From positions 1 through 5,774 of the forward strand of contig JAIRSS010000145.1 in assembly GCA_031255315.1 (NCBI GenBank): 5,774 nucleotides of DNA, in the 5' to 3' direction. This document shows, piece by piece, positions 1-5,774 of this stretch. The notes under the pieces are model-generated. The model worked only from the letters and a program-made list of their open reading frames with translations. It ran no database searches and was not told the origin of the DNA. A program made the position numbers and the translations under genes. Origin of the DNA: Spirochaetaceae bacterium (GTDB lineage: Bacteria; Spirochaetota; Spirochaetia; Treponematales; Breznakiellaceae). Position 1 is the first letter of the stretch, and every line of letters begins with the position of its first letter.

Positions 1-1350
1 GACGAAGCGGTTAACCGGGCTGTCAGAAACAACCTGAGTCTGGAATCGAACCGGGTTGCCGTGGAGACCAAGAAACGGGCTACTGATACGGCGTGGAACG
101 TGTTCATCCCCAGTGTAACGGTGTCGGGAAGTTTAAGCCGGGATAACACGGTAACAAGCGCAGGCGGGGTTGCGCCGTCGGCGATACTGGATCCGGCTAC
201 GTATGCACCCCTCCCAAGCGGATCGGGAGGTCCGGTTTTTGGGGTGTCTCCCTATTCTTACGATGTTTCCCGGTGGCATATAGCCGGTTCCATCCAGGCC
301 TCTCTGAACATCAATTTCGCCATGTTCGAAGCTATGCGGCGGTTGCAGATGGATTATGAGGGGGGACTCCTGACGTATGAAAAGGCCAGGGCGCAGCTTG
401 AGCGGGATGTCCGCAAATCCTACTACCAGATGCTGCTTCTCCAGGAAAACATCGCCCTGTTGCGGGAAAGTTACGAGGCTGCGGAACAGCGGGTTGGGAT
501 GGCCCGGGCGAATTACCTGGCCGGCCTGGTCCCGGAACTGAACCTTTTGCAGGCCCAGGTTTCCGTGGAAAACATGAAGCCCGCCATTGACCAGGCGGAA
601 AACGGCCTTAAACTGGCTATGGCCCAATTCGCCATGCACCTGGGGCTGGACTACGCCGCCCAGTTTGAACTGATTCCCGCGGGAGAGAATTTTGATTTCA
701 TTCCCCTGGATGCGGCGGAGCTGATCCGCCAGGCATCGGTGAACAAGCCGGAAATCCAGGAACTCAGGCAGAGCATCCTGGTTTTGGAGAGCGCCCGGAA
801 GGCGACGAAAGAGCAGACCTATACGCCGACCTTGAGTTTAAGTTGGAATCTGATTTCGGCCTTTACCCAGAACCCCTGGAAAGATTCCTGGTTCAATTCG
901 GATTTCTGGAACCAGTCGGGTTCCCTTACGCTCGCGCTGTCTTTTCAACTGCACAGCCTCCTCCCCTGGGCGGCGGGCGTCCAGAATATTAAAAACATGG
1001 ATGACAATATCCGCAGCCTTACCATAGGTCTTGCCCAGACGATCCGGGGAACGGAGCTTGAGGTTTACAACACCCTGCTTTCCCTGGAAAGGATCAGGAC
1101 CACAGCGGAAGCCCAGGGATACACGATAGATTTGGCGGAGCGTTCCTACCGCTTGACTGAAGAAGCGTACCGGGCCGGCCTGACCGAATTATTAGAGGTA
1201 CAGAACGCTGAGTTGGAGCTCCGCAAGGCCCGGATTGGGGGGTTGGAACAGAATTTTAATTATATACAAGGCCTTATTGACCTTGAATACTCTCTGGGAG
1301 TCCCCTTTGGAAGTTTGAGTTTTAGCGCTCATGCAGGAGAAGAATCATGA
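1..1350 (+). CDS. TolC-family outer-membrane efflux channel, 5'-truncated by window edge
   Basis: This is the outer-membrane exit duct of the efflux system; family members are trimers with a beta-barrel in the outer membrane and an alpha-helical tunnel in the periplasm. The reading frame is open from base 1 and gives 449 residues without a start. The GTG at base 61 is not the true start, because the residues before it (DEAVNRAVRNNLSLES) already match the usual N-terminal helix of the family. The protein shows the expected two-fold repeat. Each half has a beta-strand pair (about residues 37-107 and 275-319), then long amphipathic helices. The repeat signature is seen as AGLVPELNLLQAQ at about 174-186 and AGLTELLEVQNAE at about 392-404. 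The first surface loop (about 48-91) is rich in Gly, Ser and Pro; the second (about 288-305) is aromatic. The signal peptide and any lipobox lie outside the window. The stop overlaps the adaptor start by four bases. Family call is firm; substrate is unknown. Confidence 0.93.
   Translation, partial: DEAVNRAVRNNLSLESNRVAVETKKRATDTAWNVFIPSVTVSGSLSRDNTVTSAGGVAPSAILDPATYAPLPSGSGGPVFGVSPYSYDVSRWHIAGSIQASLNINFAMFEAMRRLQMDYEGGLLTYEKARAQLERDVRKSYYQMLLLQENIALLRESYEAAEQRVGMARANYLAGLVPELNLLQAQVSVENMKPAIDQAENGLKLAMAQFAMHLGLDYAAQFELIPAGENFDFIPLDAAELIRQASVNKPEIQELRQSILVLESARKATKEQTYTPTLSLSWNLISAFTQNPWKDSWFNSDFWNQSGSLTLALSFQLHSLLPWAAGVQNIKNMDDNIRSLTIGLAQTIRGTELEVYNTLLSLERIRTTAEAQGYTIDLAERSYRLTEEAYRAGLTELLEVQNAELELRKARIGGLEQNFNYIQGLIDLEYSLGVPFGSLSFSAHAGEES
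1335..1339 (+). promoter_or_regulatory. Shine-Dalgarno site of the adaptor gene
   Basis: AGGAG lies seven bases before the ATG at 1347, inside the end of the channel gene. It supports this start over the in-frame ATG at 1383, which would shorten the basic N-terminal part of the signal peptide and has no comparable site before it. The ATGA overlap suggests translational coupling to the channel. Confidence 0.8.
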
Positions 1351-2366
1351 AACCTATCGCGAATACGCCTGTAAGACCGGGCATGACGTTTTTATATATG
1401 GCTGTTGCGGCGGCGGCCCTGTTTTTTTCGGGGTGCGGCCAAATAAACGCGATCCGGGAACGGATTTCCGGGGATAAGAATCCCGCCGGCCCGGAGGGAA
1501 CTCCTGCGGCTCTGGAACGTCCGGTTTTCGCGGTGAATACCACGACCGCCGTCCAGGGCCGGATTCGGGACTACCTTGCCCTTTCGGGGGACATCGTTGC
1601 GGGGTCAACGGTTGACGCCTATTCTGATGTAGCGGGGAAGATCACCCGGGTATTCGTGTCTATTGGGAGCCGGGTCAGGCGGGGAGACCCCATTGCGGAG
1701 GTTGATCCCTCGCGTCCGGGGATGAATTATGTGCCCGGCGTCGCCGCCGCGCCGATCGCGGGAACCATCGTGGCCCTTCCCGCCCAGGTGGGGATGACCG
1801 TCGCTCAAACCGTACCCCTGGCCCGGATCGCCGCGGGCAACACCGCGTCTGGCGGCGGCCTGGAGATCCGGCTGTATGTGGCCGAGCGGTTTATCTCCCG
1901 GATGGCCCTGGGGCTTCCCTGCGAGATCACCCTGGACGCCTATCCCGGCGAGGTCTTCCAGGGACGGATCACCGAACTTTCCCCGGTGGTGGATCCCACA
2001 TCCCGGACGCTGGAAGCCAGGATCGGAGTAGTTAATACGGATAACAAGCTGAAAGCCGGGATGTTCGCTAAGGTGCGGCTTATTACCGAAACGAAAAACA
2101 ACATCGTCAAGATTCCCGCCGCCGCCCTGTTGCAGCGGTTTGGAGAAGACTATGTCTTTACGGTAGAAACAGACCCCCAGGACCCGGCGTTCCTGGCAGC
2201 CCGGAAGCGGACAGTGGTCCCCGGAATATCCATAGACGGGGCGCTGGAGGTACAACAGGGGCTTAATCCGGATGACGAGGTGATCATCCGGGGTCAGACT
2301 CTTCTGGAAGACGGCGTCCGGGTCAATGTGGTTGACCGGGTTGCGCCGTTAAGCGCTGGTAATTAG
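1347..2366 (+). CDS. RND efflux periplasmic adaptor lipoprotein (HlyD/MFP family), hairpin-less BesA-like form
   Basis: This is the periplasmic adaptor that links the RND permease to the outer-membrane channel. The 339-residue product starts with a signal peptide: basic residues K2 and R10, a hydrophobic stretch at about 14-27, and a lipobox-like FSGC with the candidate lipidated Cys at 30, so it is probably a membrane-anchored lipoprotein. After a linker (about 31-65) comes the first lipoyl half (about 92-120, with VAGKITRVFVSIGSRVRRGD) and the second half (about 133-162, with APIAGTIVALPAQVGM). The beta-barrel follows at about 171-246, including the family motif DPTSRTLEARI (216-226) and LKAGMFAKVRL (235-245). 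A membrane-proximal domain lies at about 252-328. Only about 12 residues join the two lipoyl halves, where typical adaptors insert a long coiled-coil hairpin. This matches the architecture known for Borrelia BesA. The four-base overlap with the channel gene and 10-base gap to the permease gene place it in the same operon. Function is firm; substrate is not predictable. Confidence 0.94.
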   Translation: MKPIANTPVRPGMTFLYMAVAAAALFFSGCGQINAIRERISGDKNPAGPEGTPAALERPVFAVNTTTAVQGRIRDYLALSGDIVAGSTVDAYSDVAGKITRVFVSIGSRVRRGDPIAEVDPSRPGMNYVPGVAAAPIAGTIVALPAQVGMTVAQTVPLARIAAGNTASGGGLEIRLYVAERFISRMALGLPCEITLDAYPGEVFQGRITELSPVVDPTSRTLEARIGVVNTDNKLKAGMFAKVRLITETKNNIVKIPAAALLQRFGEDYVFTVETDPQDPAFLAARKRTVVPGISIDGALEVQQGLNPDDEVIIRGQTLLEDGVRVNVVDRVAPLSAGN

Positions 2367-2371
2367 GGAGG
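2365..2371 (+). promoter_or_regulatory. Shine-Dalgarno site of the RND permease gene
   Basis: AGGGAGG lies five bases before the ATG at 2377 and overlaps the TAG stop of the adaptor gene. It fixes the permease start; the resulting N-terminus (MSFAKTVVSRPTTV) is typical of RND permeases, with a short cytoplasmic lead before the first membrane segment. Confidence 0.85.
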
Positions 2372-2376
2372 CTGGT

Positions 2377-5300
2377 ATGAGTTTTGCCAAAACGGTCGTC
2401 TCGCGGCCCACAACGGTTTTTATTATTTTTGCCCTGCTTATCATGCTGGGGGTATTCGCCTTCATAAACCTTCCTATCGATCTTTTTCCGGATATCAACC
2501 CCCCGTACCTGGTGGTGGTTACCACCTATACCGGAGCGGGGCCTGAAGAGGTTGAACGAACGGTAAGCCGAACCCTGGAAGCGGCCCTCTCCAGCGTGTC
2601 GAGCCTGGAAAACATTAATTCCACGTCGTCTAAAGGTTCCAGCATGGTGATGATGGAATTTACCTATGGGACCGACCTGGCGGACGCCTCGAATTCCGTA
2701 CGGGACGCCCTGGAGCGGGTGAGAAACTACCTTCCCGCCGGAGCGGAAACGCCCCTCATCTTCAAATTCGATCCTTCTATGATACCCATCATGGGTCTCA
2801 TGATAACCGGAAACCGTACTCCTGAAGAGCTGCGGGAACTTGCGGAAGACACCATCGTCCCCCGTATAGAACAGACGCCGGGGGTGGCCACCGCGTCGGT
2901 AAGCGGCGGACGGGAGAAGATCGTCCGGGTGGAGATTCCCCAGTCCCGGCTTGAAGCCTACGGGCTTACGGTTACGCAGATACAGCAGATGCTGGCCGCT
3001 CAAAACATGCAGGTGTCCGCGGGAACCATTGTTGAGGGGGGGACTTCCTACATCCTTACCACGATGGGAGAGTACTCGTCCCTGGACCAGATACGGAACA
3101 CCGTCATTTCCTATAAGGGCGGCGGCGCCGCGGCGACGGGGATGGATTTGCCCCGGCAGGTGTACCTCCGGGACCTGGCGGACGTGATTGAAGGATACCG
3201 GGACGAGCAGAGTGTGGTGTTCGTGAACGGCCAGCCGGCGGTTACCTTGAGCGTACAGAAACAGAGCGGGAAGAACTCGGTTCAGACCGCGAAGGATCTG
3301 CGCGCCCGCCTTATCCGCATCGCCCAGGAAATTCCCCCGGACATCAAAATTACCGAAACCTTCAATACCACCGATCAGATCGAAAATTCCATCAATCAAG
3401 TCGGTTCCAGCGCCGTATCCGGGGCGCTTCTGGCGATAGCGATACTGTTCTTGTTCCTTCGCTCCATAAAGCCGACCCTGATTATCGGCATCAGCATTCC
3501 GGTTTCCATCATCGTTACCCTCATGCTAATGTACTTCGCCGGCCTTACCCTGAACCTTATGACGCTGGCGGGGCTTATCCTGGGGGTAGGGATGCTGGTA
3601 GACAACTCCATCGTCATACTGGAGAACATCTATCATTACCGGGAGAAAGGGGCCAAGCTGGCCACGGCGTCGGTGCTGGGAACGTCCGAAATGTTCATCG
3701 CCATTGTTGCCTCTACCCTTACCACTATTTGTGTGTTCGCTCCCCTGGTGATGTTTCAAGGTCTTCTGGAAATGGCCGGAGAGATGTTCGCGGGCCTTGC
3801 CTTTACGGTGGTTATCTCCCTTTCGGCCTCCCTGTTTGTGGCCCTCTTCCTGGTGCCGGTTCTTTCAAGCCACTATTTTCCTCTGGTAACCCGGAAGCAG
3901 AAACCCCTGCGGGGGTTCCTGGCCCCCGTGGACCGGGTTTTCGGCAAATTTTTCGATAGTATGGACAACGCCTACCGCTGGGCGGTAGATAAAGTGCTGC
4001 ATCACAAAGCGGTAGTCATAGTCGGCTTGCTGCTCCTCTTTGCCGGCAGCCTGATACTCATCCCGCGGATCGGCTGGGTCTTCATGCCCCCTCAGGTGGA
4101 AGATTCAGTGGTCATCAACGCGAGGCTGCCGTTGGGAGCCCCGCTTCCGGAAACCGAGGCCGCCTTGCGCCGGATGGAAATCCTGGTACAGAAGGAAGTC
4201 CAGGGCTATGAGCGTATCGTGCTGACTGCCGGCGGCGGCGGAATGATGTTCAGTTCCGGCGGCAGCAACACCGGTTCTCTGCGCATTAACCTTCCCGAAT
4301 TCTCAGAACGCATCGATTCCGCCGACGACATCAAAACCAAGATGCGCGCCCATTTCAACGAATTCCCCGGCGTCATCTTTAACTTCTCCGGCGGAGCGAT
4401 GGGCGGCGGCATGGGCGGTACGCCGATAGATATTGTGCTTAGGACCGATGACCTGGTGAAGGGCAAGGCCATGGGGCAGCGCATCGCCGATCTCCTCAAA
4501 GAGCGGCTGCCGGAAGTAACGGAACCCCGGGTGAGCCTAGAGGACGGGCTTCCGCAAATCGAAATCCAGCTTGACCGGGACCGCATGTACGCACTGGGGC
4601 TTAACACTCTTACGGTTGGCAACGAGATAAAGGCCGCTGTAGACGGTATTACCGCTACCCGGTACAAATCCGGGGGCCACGACTACGATGTGGTGCTGAT
4701 CCTTGCCGAAGCGGACCGGAGTACCCGGCCCGCGCTGGACCATATCTTTGTGAACAGCCAGATGGCCGGGCGGGTTCCCCTGTCCAGTTTCGTGTCATAC
4801 GTCGAGGGTACGGGGCCGATGACCATCAGCCGGGAAAACCAGAGCCGGGTGATCCATATTACCGCCGGGGTCGTTCCAGGGACCAAACTCAACCAACTGG
4901 AGGACAGGGTCCGCGCCCTGATTTCTTCGGAAATTCCCGCGGAAGACGACGTGCTTATCGAGTACGCCGGGGACAATGCGGACATGATGAAGATGATGAC
5001 CCGGTTTGCCCTGATTATCGTGGTGGCGGTTTTGCTGGTTTTCGGCGTTATGGCCAGCCTCTTTGAATCCTTCCGCGATCCCTTTATCGTCATCCTGACG
5101 ATTCCCCTTTCGGTGATAGGCATTGTGGCTATCTACTTCTTTACCGGCGAGACTTTCAACATCATGACCGCCGTCGGCCTCCTGGTGTTGGTTGGCGTTA
5201 TCGTCAATAACGGCATTGTGTTGGTGGACTACACTAACCTGCTGCGGAAGCGGGGGATTTCCCTCCACGACGCCTGCGTCGAAGCGGCGGGGAACCGGCT

Positions 5301-5577
5301 GCGGCCCATCCTGATGTCCACGCTCACCACGATTCTGGGTCTGGTACCCATGGCCTTCTTCCCCGGCGAGGGGTCAGAAATGGTAGCCCCCATAGGCAAG
5401 ACCGTACTGGGCGGCCTTTCGTTTGGTACGCTGATGACTCTGTTCCTCATGCCCACGGTGTACTACATTATGAACAAAAATTCCGATGAGCGGACGGCTA
5501 AAGCCGAAGCCCGGCGGCAGCGCATTGCCGCGGGGCTGACCCGAAAACAGGCTAAGGTCAGGGAGGCGGCGAGATGA
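2377..5577 (+). CDS. RND-family efflux permease (HAE1/AcrB-like), inner membrane
   Basis: This is the proton-driven pump of the system. The 1066 residues match the usual full length of the family. Twelve membrane segments are visible: TM1 at about 13-31, TM2-TM6 between about 345 and 494, TM7 at about 543-562, and TM8-TM12 between about 876 and 1031. Two large periplasmic portions lie at about 32-344 and 563-875. The family motif LPIDLFPDINPP follows TM1 (32-43). In TM4 the motif GMLVDNSIVILENI places the proton-carrying Asp at 409, followed by Asn410 where AcrB has a second Asp. In TM10, VNNGIVLVDY has Asn944 where AcrB has its essential Lys. In TM11, RLRPILMST has Ser981 at the AcrB Thr978 position and keeps Arg974. 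These substitutions are common outside the AcrB group, so the pump is probably active. Glycine/methionine-rich loops lie at 618-629 and 671-681. The tail after about 1034 is basic and probably cytoplasmic. Drugs, lipids or other hydrophobic compounds are possible substrates; a metal exporter is less likely from the overall motifs. Confidence 0.96.
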   Translation: MSFAKTVVSRPTTVFIIFALLIMLGVFAFINLPIDLFPDINPPYLVVVTTYTGAGPEEVERTVSRTLEAALSSVSSLENINSTSSKGSSMVMMEFTYGTDLADASNSVRDALERVRNYLPAGAETPLIFKFDPSMIPIMGLMITGNRTPEELRELAEDTIVPRIEQTPGVATASVSGGREKIVRVEIPQSRLEAYGLTVTQIQQMLAAQNMQVSAGTIVEGGTSYILTTMGEYSSLDQIRNTVISYKGGGAAATGMDLPRQVYLRDLADVIEGYRDEQSVVFVNGQPAVTLSVQKQSGKNSVQTAKDLRARLIRIAQEIPPDIKITETFNTTDQIENSINQVGSSAVSGALLAIAILFLFLRSIKPTLIIGISIPVSIIVTLMLMYFAGLTLNLMTLAGLILGVGMLVDNSIVILENIYHYREKGAKLATASVLGTSEMFIAIVASTLTTICVFAPLVMFQGLLEMAGEMFAGLAFTVVISLSASLFVALFLVPVLSSHYFPLVTRKQKPLRGFLAPVDRVFGKFFDSMDNAYRWAVDKVLHHKAVVIVGLLLLFAGSLILIPRIGWVFMPPQVEDSVVINARLPLGAPLPETEAALRRMEILVQKEVQGYERIVLTAGGGGMMFSSGGSNTGSLRINLPEFSERIDSADDIKTKMRAHFNEFPGVIFNFSGGAMGGGMGGTPIDIVLRTDDLVKGKAMGQRIADLLKERLPEVTEPRVSLEDGLPQIEIQLDRDRMYALGLNTLTVGNEIKAAVDGITATRYKSGGHDYDVVLILAEADRSTRPALDHIFVNSQMAGRVPLSSFVSYVEGTGPMTISRENQSRVIHITAGVVPGTKLNQLEDRVRALISSEIPAEDDVLIEYAGDNADMMKMMTRFALIIVVAVLLVFGVMASLFESFRDPFIVILTIPLSVIGIVAIYFFTGETFNIMTAVGLLVLVGVIVNNGIVLVDYTNLLRKRGISLHDACVEAAGNRLRPILMSTLTTILGLVPMAFFPGEGSEMVAPIGKTVLGGLSFGTLMTLFLMPTVYYIMNKNSDERTAKAEARRQRIAAGLTRKQAKVREAAR
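5560..5566 (+). promoter_or_regulatory. Shine-Dalgarno site of the PG0541-like gene
   Basis: AGGGAGG, identical to the site before the permease gene, lies seven bases before the ATG at 5574 and inside the last codons of the permease gene. It supports this start and suggests that the small protein is made in step with the permease. Confidence 0.8.
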
Positions 5578-5774
5578 CCCGAATAGAAATAATCGCGAAC
5601 CATTCGGTTGAAGAAAACATCCTGGAAGCCTTGCAGCAAGAAGGGGTGGGTAAGTATTACACCAAATACCCCGGCGTTTATGGGGTAGGTTCCTCCGGCC
5701 CCCGTATGGGGGACGCCATCTGGCCTGAAGAAAACTTTGCCCTGGTGATCTGGTGCGATACAGAGGAGGCCCGG
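5574..5774 (+). CDS. PG0541-family transporter-associated protein, 3'-truncated by window edge
   Basis: The reading frame is open to the right edge and gives the first 67 residues. It begins MTRIEIIANHSVEENILEAL, a strand-then-helix start, continues through a Gly/Tyr-rich stretch (YYTKYPGVYGVG, 28-39), and then has WPEENFALVIW at 50-60, followed by Cys61. The N-terminal IEIIAN.SVEE pattern and the WPEENF pattern match my recollection of the small PG0541 family, about 90-100 residues long and found next to RND transporter genes. The fold is probably ferredoxin-like, similar to PII or CutA-type proteins. No signal peptide is seen, so it is likely cytoplasmic. Its start overlaps the permease stop by four bases (ATGA), which suggests coupled translation and a role tied to the pump, perhaps sensing a ligand or adjusting pump activity. 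The biochemical role is not known. The missing C-terminus prevents a full check of family length. Confidence 0.8.
   Translation, partial: MTRIEIIANHSVEENILEALQQEGVGKYYTKYPGVYGVGSSGPRMGDAIWPEENFALVIWCDTEEAR

Larger units (their letters stand above)
1..5774 (+). other. Operon for a tripartite RND efflux system plus accessory protein
   Basis: All four genes lie on one strand with junctions of -4, +10 and -4 bases, so they are almost certainly transcribed together. The window shows neither end of the transcription unit: the promoter lies before base 1 and the terminator after the last base. A regulator gene, often found beside such operons, is not in the window. Confidence 0.9.

Noticed and set aside
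61..63. GTG at base 61 as the start of the channel gene
   Set aside because: The same frame is open from base 1 and the upstream 20 codons match the N-terminal helix of TolC-family proteins, so the gene runs in from outside the window. There is also no signal peptide after this GTG.
1383..1385. In-frame ATG at base 1383 as an alternative adaptor start
   Set aside because: The ATG at 1347 has a well-placed AGGAG and forms an ATGA overlap with the channel gene. The later ATG would leave a signal peptide with no basic residues and has no good ribosome site.
1605..2255. Minus-strand open frame of 216 codons opposite the adaptor gene
   Set aside because: The plus-strand frame is a clear adaptor protein over its whole length; the minus frame is rich in Gly, His, Arg and Pro and looks like a shadow.
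2365..2376. Possible promoter or terminator between the adaptor and permease genes
   Set aside because: The gap is only 10 bases and is filled by the Shine-Dalgarno site and its spacer; no hairpin with a T-run is present.
2323..3399. Long minus-strand open frame of 358 codons opposite the start of the permease gene
   Set aside because: It lies wholly opposite the end of the adaptor gene and the permease gene, has the low-complexity His/Arg/Gly-rich composition of an antisense shadow in GC-rich DNA, and matches no family that I recognise.
4228..4422. Short GGC-repeat tracts as a DNA repeat or phase-variable element
   Set aside because: The tracts are short, interrupted and in frame, and they encode the glycine-rich loops of the permease; they do not form a tandem repeat long enough to suggest slippage.

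Overview
The window is one tightly packed, plus-strand operon fragment encoding a tripartite RND-type efflux system of a diderm bacterium. In order it holds the 3' part of a TolC-family outer-membrane channel gene, a complete periplasmic adaptor (membrane fusion) lipoprotein gene, a complete 1066-residue inner-membrane RND permease gene, and the first 67 codons of a small gene of the PG0541 transporter-associated family. The genes meet by an ATGA overlap, a 10-base gap and a second ATGA overlap, and each internal start has a clear purine-rich Shine-Dalgarno site. No intergenic stretch is large enough for an internal promoter or terminator, and I see no RNA gene, mobile element, CRISPR array or attachment site.

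Layout: bases 1-1350 carry the channel, open at the left edge with its start and signal peptide outside the window. Bases 1347-2366 carry the adaptor, bases 2377-5577 the permease, and bases 5574-5774 the small gene, cut by the right edge. The permease would take substrate from the periplasm or inner membrane using the proton gradient, the adaptor would couple it to the channel, and the channel would pass substrate across the outer membrane. The small protein is probably an accessory or regulator, since its family sits beside such transporters.

The most notable feature is the adaptor. The two halves of its lipoyl domain are joined by only about a dozen residues, so it lacks the alpha-helical hairpin that most adaptors use to reach TolC. 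That architecture is known from BesA of the spirochaete Borrelia burgdorferi. The permease also has two glycine/methionine-rich loops at positions that, by an alignment from memory, match drug-path loops of AcrB.

Organism: the sequence is moderately GC-rich. The hairpin-less adaptor and the overall protein style are compatible with a spirochaete of the Treponema kind (for example the higher-GC termite-gut lineages). This assignment is an inference from architecture, not from a marker gene. The gene order channel-adaptor-permease-PG0541 is also known in Bacteroidota, so a non-spirochaete source cannot be excluded.
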